Shown one piece after another: positions 6,203 to 13,691 of a DNA stretch of 24,674 nucleotides. This DNA comes from a virus. Where the stretch lies: IMG/VR virus record IMGVR_UViG_3300017987_000348, positions 1 through 24,674 of that record; one strand, written 5' to 3'. The notes beneath the pieces were generated by a model that searched no databases, was not told the DNA's origin, and saw only the letters and a program-made list of their open reading frames with translations. Positions within the stretch are counted from its first letter, which is position 1; each line of letters starts with the position of its first letter. Position numbers and translations under genes: made by a program.

Positions 6203-6489
6203 CGGCAAAAGTGGCGACCGCGCGGGAGGGGCTCTCTTGGACGGCGATCGGCGTGATCGTCTCCGTGCTGGCGATCGCCGCCGGCGTGGCCGCGGCCGGG
6301 CTGGGCTGGCACGCCAATCTCTTGATCGAGATCAACTCGGCGTTGGCCGGGATCCGCTCGGACTTGAAGACGGCGCTCAAAGCGCTCGAATCGGCGGACG
6401 CCGAGCGGGAGCAACTCCGCTGCCGGCTCGACGAGCACGACCGGCGGATCACGACGCTCGAGGCCCACGCGCCCCGCTCGCCGCCTTGA
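6199..6489 (+). CDS. Small membrane protein with C-terminal coiled coil
   Basis: 96 aa. One hydrophobic helix (about residues 13-37, Ala/Val/Ile/Gly-rich) follows a short N-terminus, and a charged heptad-like segment (about 50-87) follows it. It starts at ATG 6199, overlapping the nuclease stop by 4 nt. The architecture resembles small phage membrane proteins such as holin/XhlA-like or spanin-like proteins, and the neighbourhood contains several degradative enzymes, but I cannot assign a family. A membrane anchor for a partner protein is equally possible. Confidence 0.75.
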   Translation: MTAKVATAREGLSWTAIGVIVSVLAIAAGVAAAGLGWHANLLIEINSALAGIRSDLKTALKALESADAEREQLRCRLDEHDRRITTLEAHAPRSPP

Positions 6490-6543
6490 GCGGGAGGCGG
6501 GAGACTGGAGAGATCACCACGGAGGCACGGAGAGCACGGAGGA
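6490..6543. repeat. Purine arm of the dispersed repeat supplying a ribosome binding site
   Basis: GGGAGGCGGGAGACTGGAG is followed by CACCACGGAGGCACGGAG and CACGGAGGA. The last unit places GGAGGA (6538-6543) 7 nt before the GTG start at 6551, a near-ideal Shine-Dalgarno distance. The arm fills nearly all the space between two genes. Confidence 0.75.
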
Positions 6544-6550
6544 CGAACGA

Positions 6551-7015
6551 GTGGCACAAATCGTACTGCTGGATAAGTCGTTGCGGGCGGGCGAGAACGC
6601 GGGGGACGTGATCAGCGTCCACGGTGATGACGTGGAGCTGTCGGGGGCGGGCTACGCGCTGGCCCGGATCGTGCAAGTCAAGGGCCCGACGGTCGAGGAA
6701 GTCCGGGCGGCGCTCTTGGGCCCGGAGATTCGCCCCATCTGGCGGTCGAAGGCTCCGGCGAACGAGTGGACGACGGAGCAGCCCGAAGAGAAGCCCGTTT
6801 GGATCGACGGCGAAGACAAGAAGTTTCTGGAAAAGCCCCCGCGACACGCCGTCAATCTGGCGTTGTCCGCGGAGGATCTGACGGCACTGGCCGATGCCAA
6901 GACGGACAAGGCCGCGACGCTCGCGCTTTTGGCGGCACGGAAAATCGAGAACGTGCGGCGTGAGATCGCCAATGATACAAAAGTGACCCTGGCCACGATA
7001 GCCGATGCCAAGTAA
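6551..7015 (+). CDS. Hypothetical protein, 154 aa
   Basis: Not recognised. The GTG start at 6551 has a strong repeat-derived GGAGGA site 7 nt upstream. The N-terminal half (to about residue 70) looks beta-rich. The middle has several Trp, Pro and Glu. The last 55 residues are helical and rich in Ala, Lys and Asp. No membrane segment or cysteine motif. The stop codon overlaps the beginning of the beta-helix gene by 11 nt, so it probably belongs to the same fibre/spike operon, perhaps as an attachment or chaperone protein. Confidence 0.75.
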   Translation: MAQIVLLDKSLRAGENAGDVISVHGDDVELSGAGYALARIVQVKGPTVEEVRAALLGPEIRPIWRSKAPANEWTTEQPEEKPVWIDGEDKKFLEKPPRHAVNLALSAEDLTALADAKTDKAATLALLAARKIENVRREIANDTKVTLATIADAK

Positions 7016-8261
7016 CGTCTATTATTCTGTCAGTCCCTACGGCACGGGGGACGTCAAGACCGGCTCGCCCACGATCGAGATCGCGGCGGGCGTGGCCACG
7101 TTGAGCGTTGCGCAGACGGGCAACATCGGCGTCGGGTGCTGCATCGACTTTGGGGCCGGCAACACGTTGATCTATATCGCGGCCGTCAATTCCGCGACCT
7201 CGTTTGACGTCGTGACCGCGACCGGCGGTACGCCATCCAATGTCAGCCCGGCCGAGACGGTCAACTCGATCCACCACGAGTACGCCTCGTTGAACGCGGC
7301 CGAGGCGGGCTACACGGACGCGAACCACGTCAACAATACGGACCTGACAACCGCGGACGTGCTGGTCAATCTCGCCTGTTACTACGACCACGACGACGAC
7401 ACGGCGGACGGGACGGCGGTCACGCTCGACGGTGCCACGACGGATTCAACCCGCTACGTGCGGATCTACACGCCCCAGGGCGGCACGGAGTCGATTAACG
7501 ATCAGCGGCACGAGGGGAAGTGGACGGCATCTCGGTACGCACTGGATGTTACGGCGACCGTCCTGGACCTGGGGGATGATTACGCAGAGGTTGTCGGGCT
7601 GCAAATCAGATGCACTTCAGCCTCCACGTATCGCAAAGGGATCTATCTGCGAACCAGCGCGCCCGATAACGTCACGATCGACAGGAATCTGGTTGTCGGC
7701 AACGGCGTAGGTGGCGCCTCTGAAGGGATCGTGTTGGACGGCAGCGGACACACAGTCAGCAACAATGTAATCTACGGCTGGAACGGATACGGTTGCCAGG
7801 GATACTACGACGATGGCAATTGCCTCTTCGCCAACAATACACTATACGCCAACGGGGTCTACGGGTTACTTCTGGACAGTTCGGGGTCCAAGGTCGTCAA
7901 CACGATAGCCTACGGCCACGGGACCAAGGATTTTTATGGCGGCGAGCCGGCCGGCAGCGACTACAACTTTTCCGAAGACGACACGGCGCCCGGCGCCAAT
8001 TCGATCCACGGCGCCAGCGATTCCAAGACGCCCGATTTCGTTGACACGGGCAGCGGCACGGAAGACTTCCACCTCCAGAGCACGTCCGACGCGATCGGCA
8101 CAGGCGTGGGGCCGTCGAGCGATTCGGACGTGCCGACGCTCGACATCGACGGCGACACGCGCTCGGGCGCGACGACCGACATCGGGGCCGATCTGTACGT
8201 GGCGGCGGGGCCGAGTGGGGCCAATACACCCTGGCATTTACTTTGCGGGAGGGCCGCGTAA
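7005..8261 (+). CDS. Right-handed beta-helix spike or fibre-like protein
   Basis: 418 aa. The central part (about 180-310) shows repeated short turns rich in Asn, Gly, Val and Ile (VTIDRNLVVGNG, HTVSNNVIYGWNGYG, CLFANNTLYANGVYG, KVVNTIAYGHG). This is typical of parallel beta-helix, pectate-lyase-like folds used by phage spikes and surface-polysaccharide-degrading proteins. The first 90 residues look like a separate beta-rich attachment region. No catalytic residues can be assigned. DNA encoding the beta-helix is markedly less GC-rich (rows of 50-58%) than the terminase gene (one row 73%), suggesting an exchanged receptor-binding domain. It overlaps the previous gene and abuts the next (TAATG). 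Confidence 0.75.
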   Translation: MPSNVYYSVSPYGTGDVKTGSPTIEIAAGVATLSVAQTGNIGVGCCIDFGAGNTLIYIAAVNSATSFDVVTATGGTPSNVSPAETVNSIHHEYASLNAAEAGYTDANHVNNTDLTTADVLVNLACYYDHDDDTADGTAVTLDGATTDSTRYVRIYTPQGGTESINDQRHEGKWTASRYALDVTATVLDLGDDYAEVVGLQIRCTSASTYRKGIYLRTSAPDNVTIDRNLVVGNGVGGASEGIVLDGSGHTVSNNVIYGWNGYGCQGYYDDGNCLFANNTLYANGVYGLLLDSSGSKVVNTIAYGHGTKDFYGGEPAGSDYNFSEDDTAPGANSIHGASDSKTPDFVDTGSGTEDFHLQSTSDAIGTGVGPSSDSDVPTLDIDGDTRSGATTDIGADLYVAAGPSGANTPWHLLCGRAA

Positions 8262-9838
8262 TGGCGAGCCGAGGGCAGACGCTGACGATCACCTACGTTG
8301 CCTGGGACACCGATGCCAACGCCGGCAAGACGGGCGACGTCGCAAACCATACGCTGCGTTGGGTGAAGGACGGCACGAGCGCGGCCCCGGACAACTCGCC
8401 CAGCGAGGTCGATGCCACCAACGCGCCGGGGATCTACAAGATCACGCTCACAGGAACCGAGTGTACGTGCTGGGTTGGCGTGCTGGCCGGCAAGTCGAGC
8501 ACGGCGGACGTGGTAGTGATGCCCGTCACGATTGCGTTTGAGCAATTGCCCACGGCCGCCCCGGACGCCGCCGGCGGCCTGCCGATCAGCGATGCCGGCG
8601 AGTTGGATCTCGACACGCTCTTGGCCCGACTCGACGCGGCCGTGAGCAGCCGCTCCACGCACGACGCCGACGCGGTCGTGACGGCCCTGGGCACCGGGTC
8701 AACGCTCACGGATTGTGCGACGGCGGCGGGCTTTTCGACGCTCGACGCGGCGGGGGTGCGTACGGCGATCGGGCTGGCCGAGGCGAATCTCGACACGCAG
8801 CTCGGGACGCTCTCGACGCACGACGCCGACGCGGTCGTGACGGCGCTGGGCACCGGGGCGACGCTCACGGATTGTGCGACGGCGGCGGGCTTTTCGACGC
8901 TCGACGCGGCGGGGGTGCGTACGGCGATCGGGCTGGCCGAGGCGAATCTCGACACGCAGCTCGGGACGCTGTCGACGCACGACGCCGATGCAGTGGTGAC
9001 GGCGCTGGGCACCGGGGCGACGCTGACGGATTGTGCGACGGCGGCGGGCTTTGCCACGGCCGAGAATCTCACGGTCGTGGCCGGGTATCTCGACACGGAG
9101 ATCGCGGACATTAAGACGGTGACGGACAAGCTGGGCGATACGCTCGAGGATGACGGGGGGACGTATCGCTTCACGTCCAACGCGCTCGAAGAGGGGCCCG
9201 CCGGGGAGCTGACGGCGGACGCGATCGACACGACGCTGACGGCGTCGCACGGGGCCGGCTCGTGGCAGACGGGCGGGGACACGGGCAGCGGGGCGAACAC
9301 GGTCACGCTCACGGTCGACGACGGGGCGGATGCGGTGGTGGGGGCGAAGGTGCGAGTGACGTGTGGGGCGCTCTCGTATCTGGACACGACGGACGACTCG
9401 GGGGAGGTGAGCTTCTCCTTGGACGACGGGACGTGGGCCGTGGCGATCACGCGGCCCGGGTATTCGTTCACGCCCACGACGCTGGCCGTCTCGGGGGACA
9501 CGGAGGAGACGTACAGCATGACGGCGACGGTTGTTCCGGCGAGCGAGCCGGGGCAGGTGGTGGGGTATCTGTACTGCTACGACGAGGAGGGGCAGGCCGA
9601 GGAGGGCGCCGAGATCCAGCTCCAGCAGACGCGGGCCGCCGAGGCGACGGGCGTGGCCTACGACGCGACGGTCCGCACCGAGACGAGCGACGCGACCGGG
9701 CTCGTCGAGTTCGCCGGGCTCTTTGCGGGGGCAACGTACAGGATGCGCCGCGGCTCCGCGACGCGGTGGGAGAACGTCTCGATCGCGGCCGACGCCGCGG
9801 ATCCGTACGCGCTGGCCTCGATCGTGGGGCCGGGCTAA
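8261..9838 (+). CDS. Fibre-like protein with 53-aa tandem repeats and C-terminal beta-sandwich domains
   Basis: 525 aa from ATG 8261, which overlaps the previous stop by one base and is preceded by GGGAGG (8249-8254). The N-terminal 110 residues form a beta domain. Residues about 133-263 are 2.5 copies of a 53-aa unit containing DAAGVRTAIGLAEANLDTQL, a segment type I associate with phage fibre and tail proteins. Two C-terminal beta-sandwich regions follow (about 346-420 and 428-525); the first has the look of a carboxypeptidase-regulatory/Ig-like fold. No enzyme motif. A role as a tail or head fibre is inferred. Codons end in G far more often than in the terminase gene. Confidence 0.75.
   Translation: MASRGQTLTITYVAWDTDANAGKTGDVANHTLRWVKDGTSAAPDNSPSEVDATNAPGIYKITLTGTECTCWVGVLAGKSSTADVVVMPVTIAFEQLPTAAPDAAGGLPISDAGELDLDTLLARLDAAVSSRSTHDADAVVTALGTGSTLTDCATAAGFSTLDAAGVRTAIGLAEANLDTQLGTLSTHDADAVVTALGTGATLTDCATAAGFSTLDAAGVRTAIGLAEANLDTQLGTLSTHDADAVVTALGTGATLTDCATAAGFATAENLTVVAGYLDTEIADIKTVTDKLGDTLEDDGGTYRFTSNALEEGPAGELTADAIDTTLTASHGAGSWQTGGDTGSGANTVTLTVDDGADAVVGAKVRVTCGALSYLDTTDDSGEVSFSLDDGTWAVAITRPGYSFTPTTLAVSGDTEETYSMTATVVPASEPGQVVGYLYCYDEEGQAEEGAEIQLQQTRAAEATGVAYDATVRTETSDATGLVEFAGLFAGATYRMRRGSATRWENVSIAADAADPYALASIVGPG
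8661..9050. repeat. 159-bp in-frame tandem repeat, about 2.5 copies
   Basis: Copies start at 8661, 8820 and 8979, exactly 159 bp (53 codons) apart; the third ends early near 9050. By eye, copies 1 and 2 differ at about four positions. This level of identity suggests recent duplication or ongoing homogenisation, so copy number may vary between relatives. Confidence 0.9.
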
Positions 9839-9878
9839 GGCACACACGCGGCCGCGGGTCCTTCCATGGGGCGGGGCC

Positions 9879-9940
9879 CCGGACAGTTTCCCACCGAGAG
9901 GTCGCGCGGCCCTTACAGAGTCCGTCCGTCCGCTGTCCGG
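9879..9940 (+). promoter_or_regulatory. Inverted repeat abutting the terminase small-subunit start
   Basis: CCGGACAG (9879-9886) and CTGTCCGG (9933-9940) are perfect reverse complements 46 nt apart, the second ending one base before the ATG. A GC palindrome, CGGGGCCCCG (9872-9881), overlaps the left arm. Folding could limit access to the start codon, or the arms could be protein-binding half-sites. No Shine-Dalgarno sequence is visible. The 103-nt gap between genes holds nothing else recognisable. Confidence 0.35.
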
Positions 9941-9941
9941 C

Positions 9942-10334
9942 ATGGCCCGATCCCGCACCCGCAAGCTGACCACCTCTAAGCCCTCCGCCACGGCCCTGCG
10001 CGCGGCCCTGCGTGCCGACCGCGTCGCGCGCGTGGCCCGCTGGATCCTCCAGGGCCGCTCCGAGCACGCAATCAGCGGTGCCTGCCGCCGGGCGTGGCCG
10101 CGCACTGCCGCCCAGCCCCTGATCGTCTCGGCCATGCAGCAGATCGCGGAGCAGGGCCAAGTCGACCCGGGGCTGGCCTACGGCTGGTGCGTCGAGGCCA
10201 CGCGAGCCGTCTACCACCGCGCCCTCCGTGAGGGCGACCTCCCCGTCGCCCTGCGTGCCGTCAACCAGATGGCCGCGCTCACCCGCCGGCCGCCGGAGCC
10301 CTCGCCCGATCCCGAGCCTCCTGCGGGGGCCTGA
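9942..10334 (+). CDS. Putative terminase small subunit
   Basis: 130 aa, small and basic at the N-terminus, with a helix-turn-helix-like stretch near residues 28-55 (ARVARWILQGRSEHAISGAC), then a helical body and a Pro-rich tail. It lies 2 nt before the large terminase gene, the usual place for the small subunit that recognises the packaging site. No family motif is strong enough for assignment by sequence alone; the call rests on size, predicted DNA-binding character and position. The ATG at 9942 was chosen because frame-compatible upstream starts lie inside the fibre gene. Confidence 0.65.
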   Translation: MARSRTRKLTTSKPSATALRAALRADRVARVARWILQGRSEHAISGACRRAWPRTAAQPLIVSAMQQIAEQGQVDPGLAYGWCVEATRAVYHRALREGDLPVALRAVNQMAALTRRPPEPSPDPEPPAGA

Positions 10335-10336
10335 TC

Positions 10337-12499
10337 GTGGCGCTGTTCCGCCTCCCCGTCACCACCGCCAAGAAGCCCCGCGCCGCCGCCGCTCCGCCCA
10401 AGCCGGTCTGGGGCACGGCCGACGAGCGGGCCCGCGACGCCGCCCGCAAGCGTGCCGCCCGCGCCGCCGACCGCGACGTCCTCATCCCCGAGCTCGCCCC
10501 CGCCCAGCTCGCCCGCCGCGACTGGCTCGAGGCCCGCGTCGAACAGTGGCTCTACTACTACTTCCCCGCCGACTTCTCGCTGCCCTTCACGCCCGACCAG
10601 CGCGAGATGATCCAGGCCATCCTCTCCGCGGCCGAGGACGGCGGCGACCAAGCGATCGCCGCGCCCCGGGGCGAGGGCAAGAGCCTGATCGCCGAGCGCG
10701 TGGCCCTCTACTGCGTCCTCCGCGGCGTCGTCCGCTTCCCGATCATCTTCTGCGCCACGGGCACCGCGGCCGAGGAGATGCTGGAGAACCTCAAGGAGGA
10801 GCTCACCGAGAACGACCGGCTGCACGAAGACTACCCGGCCGTCTGCGTCCCCGTGCGAGCCTTGCAGGGCGCCCCGGCCCGCGCCCGCGCGATGACCGTT
10901 TCGGGGGCCGGCTACGATCGCCACCTGGCCGCCTTCCACTGGATGACCCGCCAGATCCGCCTGCCCCGTGTCCCCGGCTCCCGCGCCGGCGGGGCCGTGA
11001 TCGCCACCCGCGGCCTCGACGGCGAAGTCCGCGGCCGCCGCGTCGGCAGCCTGCGGCCCGACCTGGCGATCATCGACGACCCCGACACCGAGATCACGTC
11101 CGCCACCGAGCTGCAGGCCGACAAGCTCGAGAAGAAGATCGACCGCAACATCGCCGGCCTCGCGGGCCAACAGCGACGCATCGCCCGCGTAATGCTCACG
11201 ACGATTCAGACGCGGATCTCCGTCTCGGCCCGTTTTACCGATCCCAAGCAAAAGCCCTCCTGGAAGGGCCGCCGCTTCAGCTTCCTCAAACAGCCGCCCA
11301 CGCGCCAGGACCTCTGGGACGAGTTCTGCATGCTCCGCCAGGGCGACCAGCAGAACGGCGACGAGTTCGCCCGCCGCGCCCACCAGTTCTACCTCGACCG
11401 CCGCGACGAGATGGACGCCGGGGCCGAGCTCTCCAACCCCCGCCGCTTCTCCGCCCGCCTCCTCGACGACGGCACGCAGGAGGAAGTCTCGGCGCTGGAG
11501 CGTTACTACAACCTCGTCTCGGACCTCGGCCAGGAGGCCGTCGACTGCGAGTACCAGAACAACCCGCCCGAGTTGGGCGGCCCCGAGGACGCCGGCCTCT
11601 CCGCCTACCGCATCCAGCGGCAGTTATCCGGCTACGCCCGCAAGCAAATCCCGCCGGGGTGCACTAACGTCGAGCAGGGCATCGACGTCGGAAAGCGGGC
11701 CCTGCATTTCGTCGTCCGTGCCTTCCGCGCCGACGGCACGGGCTACAACCTCGACTACGGCGTCCAGGAGACGCACGGCACGACCGTCGGCTCCGACGAG
11801 GGCCTCGACGTGGCCATCATCTCGGCCATCAAGGCCCGCTACGAGGCCTCCCAGGACCTCTACACCACCGTCGACGGCGAGATCCTCGCCCCAGACCTCA
11901 CGCTCGTCGATGCCAGCTACCGCACCGAGGCCGTCTATCAGGCCTGCCGCGAGCTGGGGCTCGACTGCAAGCCGTCGATGGGCTTCGGCAAGTCGAGCGG
12001 CTGCGTGCAGGCCAAGTTCACCGCCCCGACCCGCGCGACCCGCGACAAGAAGCCGGGCGATCGCTGGTTCTTGAGTCGTCGCCCCAAGGGCGTCTGGCTC
12101 GTCTGCTTCGACGCGGACCATTGGAAAAACTGGGAGCACGACCGCTGGCTTACCGACCCGTCCCGCCCCGGGACCATGTTCAATTTCGGCGAGCCGAGCG
12201 GCGACCCGGACCATCTCAGCTTCGACGAGAAGGGCCATTTCTCCTACGGCAAGCACATCGTCGCCGAGCAGGAAGTCGAGGAGGTCGTCCGCGGCGTCCT
12301 CATTCGCCACTTCAAGGCCAAATCCGACACCAACCACTACCTCGACGCCTCCGTGCTGGCGGACGTCGCCGCCAGCATGAAGGGAATCCGCCTCCGCGGC
12401 GGCAGCGCAACACCGGCCGACCAGCCGCCCGCCGGCGGATGGTTTGCTGCCATGGACGGCCGCAACCCCAAGAAGTCCAAAAGGAGCCCCAAGAGATGA
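10337..12499 (+). CDS. Phage terminase large subunit
   Basis: 720 aa, the packaging motor. The ATPase domain has a Walker A-like APRGEGKS (109-116), a Walker B LAIIDD (243-248) and a coupling-motif candidate MLTTIQ (286-291). The C-terminal part shows an RNase H-like nuclease pattern with acidic candidates Asp 450 (EQGIDVGKRAL), Asp 525 (TLVDASYRTEA) and Asp 670 (NHYLDASVLADV). The first 50 residues are Ala/Arg/Pro-rich. The length and the late region resemble GpA-like large terminases. The stop overlaps the next start (ATGA). It follows the small-subunit gene by 2 nt. Confidence 0.92.
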   Translation: MALFRLPVTTAKKPRAAAAPPKPVWGTADERARDAARKRAARAADRDVLIPELAPAQLARRDWLEARVEQWLYYYFPADFSLPFTPDQREMIQAILSAAEDGGDQAIAAPRGEGKSLIAERVALYCVLRGVVRFPIIFCATGTAAEEMLENLKEELTENDRLHEDYPAVCVPVRALQGAPARARAMTVSGAGYDRHLAAFHWMTRQIRLPRVPGSRAGGAVIATRGLDGEVRGRRVGSLRPDLAIIDDPDTEITSATELQADKLEKKIDRNIAGLAGQQRRIARVMLTTIQTRISVSARFTDPKQKPSWKGRRFSFLKQPPTRQDLWDEFCMLRQGDQQNGDEFARRAHQFYLDRRDEMDAGAELSNPRRFSARLLDDGTQEEVSALERYYNLVSDLGQEAVDCEYQNNPPELGGPEDAGLSAYRIQRQLSGYARKQIPPGCTNVEQGIDVGKRALHFVVRAFRADGTGYNLDYGVQETHGTTVGSDEGLDVAIISAIKARYEASQDLYTTVDGEILAPDLTLVDASYRTEAVYQACRELGLDCKPSMGFGKSSGCVQAKFTAPTRATRDKKPGDRWFLSRRPKGVWLVCFDADHWKNWEHDRWLTDPSRPGTMFNFGEPSGDPDHLSFDEKGHFSYGKHIVAEQEVEEVVRGVLIRHFKAKSDTNHYLDASVLADVAASMKGIRLRGGSATPADQPPAGGWFAAMDGRNPKKSKRSPKR

Positions 12500-12933
12500 C
12501 GTCCTACCTCCGCCTCGAGCCGGCCTGCGGCCCCGAGTGCCCCCGCTGCGGCTGCCGCGACGCCGAGATCCTGCAGCGGCCCATTTCGAGCGAAATGGAT
12601 GCCGACCCCAAGCGCCGCCCCTGGTGGCCCACCGGCAAGGCCCGCTGCCGCCACTGCGGCATGCAGTTCGCCTTCCGCGAGATCCCCGCCCCGCCGCAGC
12701 CGCCCGAGCTGCCCGCCTATCCCGAGCCCGCCACGGATCCGCCCGCCGACGGGCCCCATCACCAGCCCTACCCGGTGCGTGCCTGCCCCGAGTGCGGCTC
12801 CCCGTCGGTCGTCGTGACCTCCAGCCCACGGCCCCGCCCGGGCCAGCCGCGGATCCGTCACCACCGCTGCAAGGATTGCGCGGCGACCTTCAAGAGTGTC
12901 GACGACCGCCAGCTCGAGCCGGAGGCCTCCTAG
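12496..12933 (+). CDS. Double zinc-ribbon protein
   Basis: 145 aa with two CxxC...CxxC ribbons. The first has CPRCG near residue 15 and CRHCG near residue 51. The second has CPECG near residue 97 and CKDC near residue 125. The second ribbon (VVVTSS spacer, then IRHHRC and AATF) resembles the zinc ribbon of the repressor NrdR, without its ATP-cone domain. A Pro/Glu-rich linker joins the ribbons. Nucleic-acid binding is likely; a role in packaging or late-gene regulation is inferred only from its position between terminase and portal. It overlaps the terminase stop by 4 nt. Confidence 0.8.
   Translation: MTSYLRLEPACGPECPRCGCRDAEILQRPISSEMDADPKRRPWWPTGKARCRHCGMQFAFREIPAPPQPPELPAYPEPATDPPADGPHHQPYPVRACPECGSPSVVVTSSPRPRPGQPRIRHHRCKDCAATFKSVDDRQLEPEAS
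12583..12596. promoter_or_regulatory. ATTTCGAGCGAAAT palindrome, copy 2
   Basis: Extended to CCATTTCGAGCGAAATGG (12581-12598) this is a perfect 8-bp inverted repeat around AG. It lies inside the zinc-ribbon coding sequence, between the two cysteine pairs of the first ribbon. Confidence 0.5.
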
Positions 12934-12934
12934 C

Positions 12935-13279
12935 ATGCCCACCGCCAAGGCGTTCCCGTTGTCCGCCCTCCTCAGCGTCGTGACCGGCCGCCTCCTGGCC
13001 CTCGGCGAGCTCGTCGACCTGGAGGCTCACCTCGCCGGCCGGCCCGTCCAGCTCGCCGAGTTGGCCACCACGGCCCGCGCCCTGCGGCCGCGACTGCTGG
13101 CCCTGTTCCCCGAGCTGGCCGAGGCCCAAACACACCTCCCGGACCTCGACCGGCGACTGGCTGCCGCCGGCCGCCGCGCTCCGGTCGTGGCCGCCTGGCT
13201 GGCCGACGTCGCCCGATCCTGCGCCCTCCCGCCGAGCTACCGAGTGCCCGCCGGGGGCGAACCGCCCAACACGCCCTAA
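12935..13279 (+). CDS. Small hypothetical protein, DUF7736-like
   Basis: 114 aa, helical and Leu/Ala-rich. The N-terminus FPLSALLSVVTGRLL resembles the start of the phage-associated DUF7736 family (LSDVLSVTTGRLL pattern as I recall it), and a LRPRLLALFPEL segment fits the family's second conserved region. The match is from memory. Function is unknown. The ATG at 12935 follows the zinc-ribbon stop by one base, so expression is probably coupled. It sits between terminase and head genes but need not be structural. Confidence 0.65.
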   Translation: MPTAKAFPLSALLSVVTGRLLALGELVDLEAHLAGRPVQLAELATTARALRPRLLALFPELAEAQTHLPDLDRRLAAAGRRAPVVAAWLADVARSCALPPSYRVPAGGEPPNTP

Positions 13280-13302
13280 TCGCCCCCGTGTCCGCCGCCT
13301 GC

Positions 13303-13322
13303 CCCGTTATTTTTCCAACGGG
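13303..13322 (+). terminator. Short stem-loop after the DUF7736-like gene
   Basis: CCCGTT (13303-13308) pairs with AACGGG (13317-13322) around the U-rich loop ATTTTTCC. The stem is short and no U-run follows it, so termination would be weak. It lies 24 nt after the stop codon in one of the few gaps of the packaging module. Confidence 0.3.
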
Positions 13323-13323
13323 C

Positions 13324-13340
13324 TTTACAGATTCTGTAAA
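13324..13340. promoter_or_regulatory. Operator-like palindrome TTTACAGATTCTGTAAA
   Basis: Perfect 7-bp arms around ATT in an AT-rich patch, 45 nt upstream of the gpW-like gene. It stands out in GC-rich surroundings and immediately follows a stem-loop. The size and symmetry suit a dimeric regulator site. No -10 element was found at a proper distance. Confidence 0.4.
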
Positions 13341-13385
13341 ACCGGCGCGGCGAGCTTCCACGCGCCTCCGCGATACTCGCTCTCT

Positions 13386-13691
13386 ATGAGCATCGCGCAG
13401 CTCGAAACGCTGTACTCCGCCGCGATCGCCGCCCTCGAGGCGGGCGACTACGCCACGGCCATCCTCAAGGCCACGGCCGCCAAGTTCCGCATCGCCACCA
13501 CGCCGAACCTGGCCCGCAACCTGGCCGGCGGCGGCTCGCAGCAGATCAGTTGGAACGACGCAAGCGCGATCGACCGCTTTATTGCCGACTGCCGCCGCGC
13601 CGCCTCCGCCGCCACGGCCGCCAGCTCCGGGGCGTTCGCCCAGTCCAAGGTGACCTACGCCCGCTCGACCACCACGGACGACTACGAGTGA
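13386..13691 (+). CDS. gpW-like head-tail joining protein
   Basis: 101 aa. An N-terminal helical part (LETLYSAAIAALEAGDYATAIL) is followed by a short beta-like segment and a helix (DASAIDRFIADCRRAA), matching the size and alpha/beta order of lambda gpW, which closes the filled head. Its position between terminase and portal is that of lambda W between A and B. Sequence similarity to lambda W itself is weak by eye. The stop overlaps the portal start (GTGA). Confidence 0.7.
   Translation: MSIAQLETLYSAAIAALEAGDYATAILKATAAKFRIATTPNLARNLAGGGSQQISWNDASAIDRFIADCRRAASAATAASSGAFAQSKVTYARSTTTDDYE

Noticed and set aside
8661-9050. Diversity-generating retroelement variable region in the fibre gene
   Set aside because: Repeats are near-identical tandem copies; there is no reverse transcriptase or adenine-biased template in the window.
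10228-11667. 479-aa + strand frame overlapping terminase
   Set aside because: Arg/Pro-rich alternative frame of the large terminase gene, which has clear motor and nuclease motifs.
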